Shown here: piece by piece, positions 23,122 through 34,285 of the stretch
Layout of the letters: each line of letters begins with the position of its first letter
Numbering within the stretch: the stretch's first letter is position 1
Assembly (NCBI RefSeq): GCF_000004825.1
Contig: NW_008805076.1
Span: forward strand, 372,001 to 436,000
Length of the DNA stretch: 64,000 nt
Direction: 5' to 3'
Source: Heterostelium album PN500
Taxonomy: Eukaryota > Evosea > Eumycetozoa > Acytosteliales > Acytosteliaceae
Translations under genes and position numbers: made by a program
Notes under the pieces: model-generated
What the model was told of the DNA's origin: nothing
Seen by the model: the letters and a program-made list of their open reading frames with translations, nothing else
Database searches by the model: none

Positions 23122-24649
23122 ATGATTTATATTAATAAAAGAAAAACATACTCATTATTGTTAAACCAAATCATTGGTGGTGCTGCTGTTTTTAATAGAC
23201 AACCACAACAACCATGTTTGAAGATCGGTTGTGTGCCTTTACTTAAAAGATATAATAATAATAGTAGTAGCTGTATTATTAGTAATATTAGATCTTATTC
23301 AACTAAAAATAGTAATAACAATAATAATGAGGATGATGTACAAATCAACATCATCAACAACAATAATAATAACTATAAGGAAGAAGCTCAAACCTTTCAG
23401 ATAGTAACACCTCCACCACAAGAAGAAAAGATGGAATGGAAGTTGTTTGGTCAAGGTAGGTCCATTGGTAATCTAGTGATGTTCTCCATTGGTTTGATTA
23501 TGTCTGCTTTCACACTTGGCAAAGCATTGCTTGAGAAAGAAACAAATGATAAATCACATGAATCCTATGAGTATTATACTAACTTATTAGATTATTGTAA
23601 AGTATCAATATAATCATAATCACTTTTATTATTATTATTCAAACTCTTTACAATTACAATTAACTAATAATCTAATTTATAGTTGGGTGGGCACCACCCA
23701 TTGGTTTATGGAACAACAACGGTGTACTTGACAAAGCAATCGAAGAATACAAACAAGGAACCTTATCACAAGAAGGTGTTATGTTTTTATTTAATATTTC
23801 AACATTCAAAGGTTAGTAACTATAATATCATTATTTCTATTAATAATTCAATACTTATAATTTTTAGCTGGTAGAGAAATTCTTTGTCAAAAAGGATTAA
23901 TCGAAACTATTAGTGATCGTGTAGATCAATTCTTGGAAGAAGATAATGATACACCATTATTATTGAGATTACAACCAAGTCCTGTGACTGGATATGAATT
24001 ATCATTACTTGTTAATCTCTCTGTATCCGATGATAGCGATGTACCACTAAGTACTAAAGCTAAAATATCTGAACTTAGTAAGAGATTACCAGATGATTTC
24101 AAACATCCAATAGGTAAGTAAAGCAATATAATATTGTTTGATAAAGTTATAAACTAATAATAGATGCTATTATTATTATTATTATTATTATTAAATGATA
24201 AAGTATATATTGAAAGAAGTGATTTAATAGTAAATACACATAGACATGAGACTCCAATGGGATTGAGTAAGGTGTTGTTATATGGCCTGGTTGGTGCTTG
24301 TCATACTTTTATTTTGCTAAAGTGTCCTCAGACGACTAGTCGTCTTGCAATGATTAATGGAATGAGAAATACAGCGATGGCCAGTATGTTGGTTGCAGGT
24401 TTTCCCACCTTCAGAACGTTTGTATATGACCGATTCGTCAGCAAATCGAAATCATACTCTGACTATCTCGTGCGAATTAAAACTACCTCGCTACTCTACC
24501 CGTCAGCGATGCTGTTGGTCTCTGGATTGCCTCATCTCTACTGGATAACACCGGCTGTAGCTACTTTCCTTGGTATCGCTGCCTACCGATTATACTCAGT
24601 ATTACTAATGATAGAGAGAGAATTACATAAGTTCATTGATAAAAATTGA
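23122..24649 (+). CDS. Predicted mitochondrial multi-pass membrane protein, tandem copy B
   Basis: Exons 23122-23596, 23683-23811, 23868-24113 and 24204-24649; 431 residues. It is a paralogue of the gene at 20671: the same SNIRSYSTKN site, the identical core KMEWKLFGQGRS, the same 129-nt second exon and all intron phases alike. It lacks the Asn/His-rich insertion of exon 3. In copy A exon 4 begins directly with GATAATGATTTC; here the matching place is filled by an ATT/TTA repeat, and the only acceptor giving the right frame is at 24203, so exon 4 is a few codons shorter. The alternative acceptor at 24163 would hit a stop. The function is unknown. Confidence 0.7.
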
Positions 24650-26309
24650 AGATGATAACTAAACTTTGCTTCTAGTCAGGCACAGCCTGCCTTTTGTATT
24701 TATATTACTCTACAATAATAATAATAATAGGATGTCGATTGTGTTGTAATTTATAAATGGTTTTGGTAGTTGATATACTTTCTTAAGGTTGCTTGAGTGA
24801 AGTGAAAGCGATGATATCAGTCGCCTGTCATAGCTAAATAATAATAAAAAAGAATGAATTGCACAAAACATTTAATAACCAAATATTCTACTTTAGTTCA
24901 TTGTCATATCACCTCATATAGTTACAACATATTATCTACCAGACCAGAGTTTAACTTGAATCAAACCAGTATAGTTAGATGTTCCGATTTATATTTAAAG
25001 TATGTATATTTAGAACTTAGTTCATAAGTTAATATTTACCAGGTAATTGTTGTTAATCCTTAACTAGAGAAGAGTGAAGTAGTTACTTAACTTAACTTCC
25101 TTTTACCTGGTGGTTTTTAATGTTTATCGTTCAACAAAGCAAATCTCATGGTATTACCAAAATAGAATGTAAAAATTGATAAAAAAGCTTAAATAGTCAA
25201 TAGAATGTGCACACATTTATATAAATAAGTATGTATCAAATATATATATATATATATATTTTCGTGGAGTTTGATGCTTAAAGTGGAATCTCCCAAACAA
25301 ACCCTTAAAATTTTATTCATTGGAGTTTTCAAAAATAACAATTTATTATATACAGAATATATACATATGTCTTTTATTATTAGCTTGTATGTTTGTTTTG
25401 TTTGGTTGATGTGTCTGTGCGCGTGTGTTTGTGTGTGGTGTGCTTGTGATGTGATGTGATGTGTTACAGTTGATTTTGATCAGATGATATAAATTAATAA
25501 ATAAATCATAACTCAATTCAATTAAACCCACTGTATTTCATTCTTCTTTAAAATCAAATCAATCAACTTACAATCTTATTCATACCGATTTAGAAGTTGA
25601 TTGATTTAATTACATTCATGTTTGGCTGTGTTGATTCACTTGAAAAATGAATGAATGGATGATACATTGATTCGTTTTTATTGTTATTGATATTATTAAT
25701 TTAAATTTAGTATTGGATTCTACTTGTTTAATGGTTATTTAGGTGTGTGGTTATTTGGTTGTTTAGTTGTTGCGGAGTGTACTTGGTGAAATTATGATCA
25801 TTAGAATTTCAACCCTTTGCAAACAAACATGATATCACGTTGATCAATTTGGTAAATATTACTGTATTTTACCAATTAGAATAAAAACAAAAAAACATAG
25901 TAGTGTTAGATTTTATTTAGTGTTAAAAAAGTGGTGTGTGTGGTTGTTTAATGATTTCATTTTTTGTTAGAAGCCACATATATGTGGAGTTGTAAGAGAA
26001 GTTGGTTACCCCCCAAAAAAAAACAAAAAACTATTCCCTTTTATTTTTACCATAAAAATAAATATTTTATAAACCTGGAAATAACTCTTATTTTTTTTTC
26101 AAATCATATATATTAATTAATTCAGTTCAACTATCAATCATTTTATTTAAAATATTGACCTATCAAACAAATTTCAAACAAATGGAATAATATTTATTCA
26201 TTTTTTATTTTTTAATTTCTAAAAAGTAAGTAGAAAAGTTTTAGTTGTAATAAGATAATAGTATTTTTTTATATTCATCTGTTCATTTTTTTATTTTTAT
26301 TTTTGGAAA
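24650..26309. promoter_or_regulatory. 1.7-kb gene-free region upstream of the SPX-EXS gene
   Basis: No coding sequence. A 9-bp inverted repeat (ACCAGGTAA at 25038-25046 and TTACCTGGT at 25103-25111) encloses about 56 nt. Around 25405-25462 lies a G/T-rich tract with GTGTGTTTGTGTG and GTGATGTGATGTGATGTG, and TATATATA at about 25240-25260. These may be control elements for the transporter gene; a 5' leader intron cannot be excluded. Confidence 0.45.
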
Positions 26310-29200
26310 ATGAAATTCAAAAAAACATTATCCAGTAATATAATAAGTCATTGGGAAGATAGATACATTGATTATGAATATTTAAAATCGTTTATGAAAC
26401 TGGAGAATTGGAAGAATTCAACGATTTTATCGAATGATGATAGACCTTATCTTGGTCAGTCAAGTAGTTCATTGTATCAATTGGATGCTTCACAGAGTAT
26501 ATATGGATCGAGAACAACTCTGATCAACAAAGATGAAAGGGAAGATAGTTCTACTCTTACAGAAGTATTTTCACCACTCCAACTATCTACTGATGAAATT
26601 CCAACCATAATAATAGATAAACTCAATCAAATACAATCGAATCCAGATAAATCTTCAGACTCTGATTCAACTTGTGTTGAAATGGAAATATTTGGTAGCG
26701 ATTCAAACTATTGCGAATCAGAGAATCATCATAGTATTCCTCCTTTGGATAGTGATTTCATTGATAGTATTATTCGTCCAAATGTCTTACCAATGGTTAC
26801 ACCATCACCATCACTTATTAAACAATCAAATAAAACAGAATCTTCACCTAATAATTCAATACAACCTAACAATAATAATAATAATAATAATTCATTACAA
26901 ACCTCATCATCTTCACAAACTTGTAGTTCTGCATCGACATATTCCTCTTCCAACGATATTTTTATAACCCCACCTCTGTTAGATGGTCAAAATTCACACC
27001 CCCATCAAAAATCAAAATCTTCACTTTTTCAAGAAATTTCATTGACAATGGAAGATGATGAAAGTATCAATTTCCAGAGTGCGATCACTAGAGAAATTGA
27101 TAAGATTCAAATTTTCTATGAATCAAGATTAGAAAAATTTAAAAACAAATCCATAGAGTTATTTAATTTAATATCTTTTATTGTAAGTTAAAAAAAGGAG
27201 ATTAGATTTTTAAATTTTTTATTTAATTGATTGTTTTTTTTTATATTATAGAAATCAAATTGGGAATTTGCAACGAAAAGTAATTTGAAATTCATAAAAA
27301 GTGGTTACAAAGATAATCATTATTGTCTTTCATTGCTATCTACTTTTAGAGAAACCAACAAACTTGGATTTGACAAGATTTTATTAAAATATACAAAGGT
27401 AATTGAACTATTTTTAATTTTAAGATTATAAACTAAATCTTTTTCTTTATTGTAAACAAATAGTTTAATCCATTAGTTGCAGATAGATGTAAAGAATATA
27501 TAGAAAAGAAATCTTTTTATTCTGGAGATGAATTGGCTTTGTGTATTTCGGATATCAAAATTAAATATGCAAAGCACTTCACTGGAAAGGATGTGAAGAA
27601 AGCAAAGAAGGCAATGAAGAGTCCAACACCTGGAAATAACAGAAAATTAGTTTTCTCTGTCGGTATACTCCTTGGACTTTGTCTTTTATTCTTTGCGTTG
27701 ATAGTGTATTCCTACAATCTTTACTATCCAAAGAATGATCCACCGGCAAATGCACCTTTGGCTTGGTTATTATTTAGAATCTCATTGCTTCCCATCATGC
27801 TTGGTACCTTCTTTTCTCTACAATCATTTATTTGGGAATTGACCGGTATCAATTATGTATTCATATTCAATTTGAAACCAAAGTACTCCAGATCATCATT
27901 AAAACATTTCCAGGTAAAATAATATCCTATCAACTTTAAAAAAATTTAAATTCTAAATTATTTATTTCCTTTTAATTCCAGATCGGTTTAGCTTTTATTT
28001 TACTTTGGTTATTATGTTTCTTTATGTATATAGAAAGTACAACTGATCATACAATGATAAAGTAAGTTTTTATTAATATTTAATTAATTAATTAAAACAT
28101 AAATATTAACTTTAAATTTTTTTTATTATAGAACAAAGAGTTTTCCATCATTGGTTTATCCAATTTTGTTTTTATTCATTTCAATATTAGTTGTATTCAA
28201 TCCACTCCCAATTTTAGCACACAAAACAAGGTTTTGGGTGATTAAAAGAATTTCAATGGTACTACGAGCACCCTTTGTTCCTGTTACCTTTGCAGATTTC
28301 TTCATGTCTGTTCAACTGCTCACTTTGGCAGAGTTCTTTTTCAATATTCAATCAATGGTGTGTATTTTCAACTACAGTTCATTGTTACCAGATGAAATTG
28401 ATTTCTGTAAAGAGTCAACTTTCTGGGCTTTACCATTGTTGAATGCCATTCCATTTTACTTTCGTATAATGCAATGTTTCAGAAGATACTATGAAACCAA
28501 ATGTTTTTTTCCACACATCACCAGTGCAATAAGATCAATATTCTCAATTATAATCTTAGTTTTAAATTATTTTGCTTTAAGAATTAAACGTAACTATTTA
28601 TAATTATATTTATTCTTATTTATTATTAACAATTAATTTTTTTAATTTTAGATGATACTACTTGGAATGTAATTAGAGGAATTTGGTTTGCAGTCAATAT
28701 CATTGGTAGTTTCTATAAATGGGCCGCAGACATGACTGTAGATTGGGGATTCTTTTGTGATTTTCATACCAATAAAGCTTATCCTTTGAGAACAAATTTA
28801 CATTTCAAAAGGAAATGGGTAAGAAGAAAAAAAAAAAACTACATATTTTGTAATTATTTATTATTAACACTATATTTTAAAGATTTATTATATGGCAATT
28901 GTTTATGATTTTATTCTTAGATATGCTTGGTTATTTGTATTCTTGGTTAGAAACAGTACTTCACATAGATTGGATGCACCTATATTTTTATTCTTCTACT
29001 CAATGGGAGAAGTGGTTTGGGCAACTCAGTTTATTTTCTTTAGAGTTGAGTTTGAACATGTTCAAACACCTGACAAATACAGTTTGTTTGTGGATCCACC
29101 AATTCCATTCAAAGAAGAGTTTAACAAATATGTTTTATTAAAAGAAAATTCTTTAAAATCTAAAGAAAAAGAGATAATAAATAATAATAATGATCAATAG
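26310..29200 (+). CDS. SPX-EXS domain protein, XPR1/PHO1-like phosphate exporter
   Basis: Exons 26310-27182, 27252-27398, 27464-27913, 27982-28061, 28132-28589, 28652-28818 and 28883-29200; 830 residues. The N-terminus (MKFKKTLSSNIISHWEDRYI) and the later helix (LGFDKILLKYTKF) are the split parts of an SPX domain, which senses inositol pyrophosphates. A Ser/Asn-rich linker of about 200 residues is inserted between them. Multiple membrane helices follow, from SVGILLGLCLLFFALIVYSY onward, then the EXS signature (FYKWAADMTVDWGFF) and a last helix FLFFYSMGEVVWATQFIFF. XPR1 and PHO1 export phosphate across the plasma or Golgi membrane. All seven exons join in phase. It converges on the ankyrin gene with only 94 bp between stops. 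Confidence 0.9.
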
Positions 29201-29294
29201 CCATTTACTCCACCAACATATATATTATTTTATCATTACTTTTTTTATTTTTATGTGATTATGGTTGTGAATTTTCATTCGTTTGTTGACTCCA

Positions 29295-31247
29295 TTATGT
29301 TTCTATTGGAATATTATTTTGGCGAAGGAATCTTATAAAATTCTTATAATTACCAACATTGGCAATTTTCATTATGTAGTTAGGATCTAACAAACCATGA
29401 TAATGAAAATACCTTATCATTACCATATCATTGTTAAGATAACAAAAATTAGGTAGTATTGGTTTTTGGCGATATTCCAGTAGATAGCGAGTGAAACCAA
29501 GCGAAGTTTTCATTAGTGGTAGTAAAAATCTACTCCATTGTCGATCATCCAATCTTTCAAATATGAAATGAGCATGCTCTAAATCGGTAGTACTAAAATT
29601 TTGTAAAATTATGTTATCAGTGTTATTGATTTCTCCATATTTGGTGAAAAAGTATCTGATAGACTTGAATGGAATGTCATGCCTGGTGAAAACCGGTTTC
29701 TTTATCGATGACAACATTAATTCATCCGATAGAAAACTACCGATATCCATTAAAAGCTCGACAATATCGAATCTACCATACTTGAGAGCGTTCACTATAT
29801 GATCGTGACAAACAAATGTAGAACCTCCATTTCTGAGAATCTTAAATATTCTGATATCGAATTGTTTGGAAATACTAAACGTTAAGAATCTTTGTAGAAG
29901 ATTTGGTTCATTGATGCCAATCCATTTCACTACACTATAATGATTATTGGTGATTGCTTTTTCGAGTGCTTTTACATTTGGTTTGACTGAAGTGTTGTTA
30001 TATATGAATTCTATTGATTTGATATTTCCTTTGGCAGCCGCAGCTTCAATGCCATCGGTTGTAGGAACTATATCTAATTCCAATATCAAATATTCGAGAA
30101 TATCGATATGATCGAATTCCGCTGCTTTAGTGATAAGTTCCGTTCTGAAAGTAGTTGGTTGTGTCAAATGAAGATGCTTCAACATATCTAAGTTTCCTCG
30201 TTCAACAATAGTTTTCAAAGATGATATTTTACAGCTGATTCTCAAGTCAATGTCGTGCATATGATCTATGATATCGACGAGGTTGTTTTCTGCAGCTGCA
30301 GAGAATGCAGATTTGCCAAAAAACTGAAGTTTAGATCCACCGATTCGCTTCATCATTTCCAGATTACCATGTGCTCCGATTCCTGCCAGATTACTCGAAT
30401 TATACTTTAATCTTCTAGTGAAAATCAAATGATTCAACATTTCCATTTGATTATGTTGAATTGCAGTTTTAATTGCACGATCATTATTTAGATAGTATAG
30501 ATTTTGACTATACAGACGACCAAACAGTTGAACGTCACCCATCTTTATTACTTCATTGAGAACATCTTTACTGAATTTAAATTTGTTGTTAATCATCCAA
30601 TCGATGAGATCTCTATCTCCAAATGAAAGAAGTTCCGTTGCAGTTTCAGGTTTACAAGCAAGACCTCTCTCTCTATACAGCCATTCTCCAATTTCCAGTT
30701 GACGATGCCTGAATGCAACATCAATTATTTCACTCCATTCGTTGTCATCGGTACAGTATTTGTAGATTTGTTTGAACAGCTCGAAATGACCTTGTTCAGC
30801 ATATTCACAGAGAGCACTATCCAAGTTTTGATTCTGTCCGAATTTCTCGAGTAGAAAACTGATTAAATGGTAATGATTATTCTTTACTGCCAACGATAAC
30901 TCTTCACCATTGAAGAACTCACCGGCTTCCAAGAGATACTCGAGCAATTGTTGATTACCTTGTTTTGCAGCAACATTTGGTAGAGTATGAACATAATCTA
31001 AAACTTGAATTGGGTGCAATTTTTCTCTAGCTAATCTATTATTGAACTTCTTATTCTTTTTTTCGATTTTCAATGTCTTTAATGTATCTATATATCCATA
31101 ATAAGCCAAATGATATTCACTTTTAATCAATTCTGACCATTTCAATGCTGGTTCTTCAAAAATACTATGAATCAAACTAACATTATTAAATATAATTTTT
31201 CTGATATAACTATTGTTAATAATTAATTTAAATAGATTATTATTCAT
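29295..31247 (-). CDS. Dictyostelid ankyrin-repeat protein (second copy of the family)
   Basis: Single exon, 650 residues from the ATG at 31247. The frame stays open another 84 codons upstream but has no ATG there and becomes very A/T-rich, so I keep 31247. The N-terminus (LFKLIINNSYIRKIIFNNV) aligns with that of the ankyrin gene at 493. The body is a chain of degenerate ankyrin repeats, for example LSLAVKNNHYHLISFLLEKF and AEFDHIDILEYLILEL, with no catalytic motif or membrane segment. Probably a cytosolic interaction scaffold. The repeats are more diverged than in the first copy and lack the 'HENRTEGCT' turn, so the two genes are old relatives and not a local duplication. Confidence 0.85.
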   Translation of the reverse strand: MNNNLFKLIINNSYIRKIIFNNVSLIHSIFEEPALKWSELIKSEYHLAYYGYIDTLKTLKIEKKNKKFNNRLAREKLHPIQVLDYVHTLPNVAAKQGNQQLLEYLLEAGEFFNGEELSLAVKNNHYHLISFLLEKFGQNQNLDSALCEYAEQGHFELFKQIYKYCTDDNEWSEIIDVAFRHRQLEIGEWLYRERGLACKPETATELLSFGDRDLIDWMINNKFKFSKDVLNEVIKMGDVQLFGRLYSQNLYYLNNDRAIKTAIQHNQMEMLNHLIFTRRLKYNSSNLAGIGAHGNLEMMKRIGGSKLQFFGKSAFSAAAENNLVDIIDHMHDIDLRISCKISSLKTIVERGNLDMLKHLHLTQPTTFRTELITKAAEFDHIDILEYLILELDIVPTTDGIEAAAAKGNIKSIEFIYNNTSVKPNVKALEKAITNNHYSVVKWIGINEPNLLQRFLTFSISKQFDIRIFKILRNGGSTFVCHDHIVNALKYGRFDIVELLMDIGSFLSDELMLSSIKKPVFTRHDIPFKSIRYFFTKYGEINNTDNIILQNFSTTDLEHAHFIFERLDDRQWSRFLLPLMKTSLGFTRYLLEYRQKPILPNFCYLNNDMVMIRYFHYHGLLDPNYIMKIANVGNYKNFIRFLRQNNIPIET

Positions 31248-31524
31248 TATCTCAAAATTATAAGGAGAGAATATCTTTCTGTAGAAGAAAATGAATAGAA
31301 GTTTATTAGTTTTTATTCCTTTGTTTTTGTAGAATTTTTTGAGAAAAATCAAAAATAAAAATTTAGTCTTTTTAAGACCGATATTGATGCCATGTTTGGT
31401 AGTAACGATCTTATCAACAACTAGAAACAAAGAATTATGTTTTTGATTAGTTAATAAACAACAATGTCTTAAAGAAAGTTCGAATTGGAGGTATACCAAG
31501 CTTTTCAGATAATAATATATAATA

Positions 31525-31935
31525 TTGAAAAATAAAAATTTTGGATCTTCATATATTGCGAATCAAGTCATGATTGCTTTGTCAACCCAGTACGCATCTT
31601 CTCTTGTCACAATGTTTAAAGATCCATCATTGCAACGTTCCCAGATTCTTGGAAAATTGTTTAAAGCATATGTTCTTCAAATCCTCAAAAAAGGATCTTT
31701 CAAAGTCATGATGAATGGGCATGGGGTACTGAATCAACAATGTATATTCCTAGTAACCAAAACAACCCAGCAATCGATTCAATCCTCACATAGATTTATC
31801 GAAATCTTGTAACCAGGTTATCCAAGCACTTCCATATGATCGAGATACTTTGGAAAGCCAGCTTGCAATTACTCAATATTTATGGAAGGTCCCATATCCT
31901 ACTATTGAATTGCTCCATCATCTTTTCAGACCCTA
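31525..31935 (+). pseudogene. Degraded fragment, possibly of a Crinkler-type effector gene
   Basis: Protein-like sequence such as SLVTMFKDPSLQRSQILGKL and ALPYDRDTLESQLAITQYLW is far less A/T-biased than its flanks, so it was coding once. The pattern 'LGKLFEAY..QILKKG' resembles the C-terminal part of Crinkler (CRN/RHS) proteins known from oomycetes, fungi and dictyostelids; this is recollection and not a search. It is short, looks broken in a few places and lacks the start of any such gene. I treat it as a fossil. Nothing recognisable lies between it and the DUF1996 gene. Confidence 0.4.
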
Positions 31936-32106
31936 GGAGTTGATTCATATGAATTTTTATAGAAAATATTAATCCAGTGTCATTTTTTTGATATTTGTCA
32001 ACATTCAATTAAAAGCTCATTCTACCATTTTAATTTAATTTTTTTATTAAAATAAATACAAAAAGAGATAGTGATACTACAAAGTTTAGTTTAGATGTAA
32101 ACAAAC

Positions 32107-33775
32107 TTATATGAAATAGAATAGAATACAAGATAAAATAACAAGAGTAATGAAAATATTTGAATTCAATTTGAATCCATTGCTTATACCAGTTGTCGAT
32201 TCTGATGTTGGGTTGGCAGTTGAACCTGTAGATGCTCCTGTTGTTACACCAGATGTTGGATTCGAAGTGACTACGGTCGATGTAAATGTTGTTGTAGTCT
32301 GGTCAACTCCTGGTGGTGCATCTGGGTTTTTGAACTTCAAAATTGGGTACCATGGTCCACGACCAGATTGGAACGAATAGGAATGACCCGGGGTACCTGG
32401 TCGAATACACAGATAGATATCGGTAACACCATCGGCAAGTGATTTATTTGCAAGTGTAGTCATATCCATTGTCATATAGGTCAAATTGTTAACACCGATC
32501 CACATTGGTATATTCGGTCCGGTTGTTGGACAACTCGGTGTCTTGCTATTGTAGACATCGGCCGAGATCAAGTATCCATAAACCATCGTGTGTTGAGAGG
32601 TAATATTATTATCTTGACCCCAGTAATACATCAAAGCTTCTTGCCAATAGGAATCGGCAGCATCTTTTGGAAGTGGAATTCTAAAGAATGGTATCGATGT
32701 GGTGTTGAGATCCAACCAGAGTGAGTTGGTCACTTTAATAGTTGAGTTGTTTGGTAGTGTGACAGCTGCATAGTTGTCGGTGGAAACCGAGTAGGTTCTT
32801 GGAATGTTGTGATCACAATCAACGGCTTTGTTGAAACATTCTTCGGTCATGTATTTCATCGACATCTCTGGCCAACCATTGTAAAAGTCGGCGTGTGCCG
32901 AGTAGACGTTTGCCCATGGCCATGTGAGAGTACCGTTGGCATTGTGGATTGGATTTAAAGAGAGAACTACATCCGTCAGATTAGCGTCGAGCATAACATA
33001 GCCAATATTGATATTTAAACGGGGTATACGGAAAGGATAGTTTTGTGGGCATTGACCATAGCTATCAGAGTACACAGCGTTTTTGTAGGTAAAATTTGGA
33101 CGAATGTTGATTCCATCCCAACAATCTGGGAACAAGATTCCACCAATATTGAAACGTACATGAGTCTTTCCGGTTTCATCATCATACGCAGCTGGACACC
33201 AATCAATCTTTTTAGTACTATAACCACTTCCTTTACAGAAAAAGTTTAGAATATTTGGTGAAGGAATGGTTGACAATGGATTTCCTAGAAAAGATGAATG
33301 TATTTAATTAATTAAAAAGTAGATATAAGATAGAATATTTATTTTATACTTTACCAGCTATCAATTGAAGACCCTTTGGCATTGGATGTACAGGGTGTAC
33401 AGAGGTATTCCATACTTGGTAATAAGTCTTCTGATCAAAAGGTTTAATGACTTGGCCGTGCTGTTTAAGGGTAGGTGCCCAATAGGAGCTTCCATCGACA
33501 TAGATATTGCAATTGTTTTCTGGATACTTATAGATTGAATCTATGGTAGTACGACCATTGGCAGCGAAATTACCAAAGAAATCGTGGAACATTGACATTC
33601 CAGGTTGATTCGGGAATAGAATTGGATCGTCATTTAAAGTGCGAGTGTAATAACAAATCGCACTAGTTTGACCTGCAACAACCACACTTGGATCTTGGCT
33701 ATGTACAATTGATACATTTATAATATATAAAATAGAAATAGATAAATATATAAAACTAAAACCTAAATGTGTCAT
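32107..33775 (-). CDS. Secreted DUF1996-domain protein, probably GPI-anchored
   Basis: Exons 33355-33775 and 32107-33284 on the minus strand; 532 residues. It starts with a signal peptide (ISILYIINVSIVHSQ). The DUF1996 pattern is clear: a His-containing segment (SMFHDFFGNFA), then YWAPTL, then CWDG followed by CPQNYPFRIPRLNINIGYVM. About ten N-glycosylation sites are visible. A Ser/Thr/Gly stalk and a terminal hydrophobic tail (NIFITLVILSCILFYFI) indicate a GPI or membrane anchor. DUF1996 is known mainly from fungi and some bacteria; its activity is not established. It is probably at the cell surface or in the extracellular matrix. The single intron is supported by phase and by GTAAAG/CTAG ends. 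Confidence 0.8.
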
Positions 33776-34285
33776 TTATAATTGTTTAAAAAAATAAATA
33801 AATAATTTAAATCTGTACAGATTTATAAATGTACTTTCACTATGTTTTTACATAATCGTAAACATTTTAAAGACTAAAGTAGCATGTTTTTTACTGGGCC
33901 AGACACTTACAACTCTATTTTAAAATTGAATAATCAGAAATTTTAAAACCCACCGTTTTGTTTGTGAATGTCTTCTTTTTCAGTATCGGACTGCAAAAAA
34001 ATGGGTTGAATTGTAAAAAAAAAACTAAAAAAAAATTGTATGCCTCATTTGTGCTCTCTCCACAAGTTTTTTTGTATGAACATTTCAATTTTTGAAATGG
34101 GTCACATATCGTGATTTGTTTTTATTTAATTTTGGGTTACTATAAGAGATTTTCAAAGATCTTTAAACCATATCAAAAGCATTAAGAAAAATCGGAAAAA
34201 GTTAAATTTTTAAGCCAACATTTAAAGATCTGTAAATAGTTCAAACAAATTTAGTTTTAGTGAAAGGATTGATTTTATTAAAAGA
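33776..34285. promoter_or_regulatory. 5' flank of the DUF1996 gene
   Basis: No coding sequence. Near 34080-34100 is the hairpin CATTTCAA ttt TTGAAATG (perfect 8-bp stem). Nothing else is recognised; it also holds the 3' flank of FANCD2. Confidence 0.4.

Noticed and set aside
24164-24203. Poly-Leu start MLLLLLLLLL for the last exon of tandem copy B
   Set aside because: It is translation of a TTA repeat in the intron; joining from exon 3 at 24163 runs into a stop.
31248-31499. 84-codon upstream extension of the second ankyrin gene
   Set aside because: Open but A/T-rich, no ATG, and the family N-terminal motif begins at the ATG at 31247.
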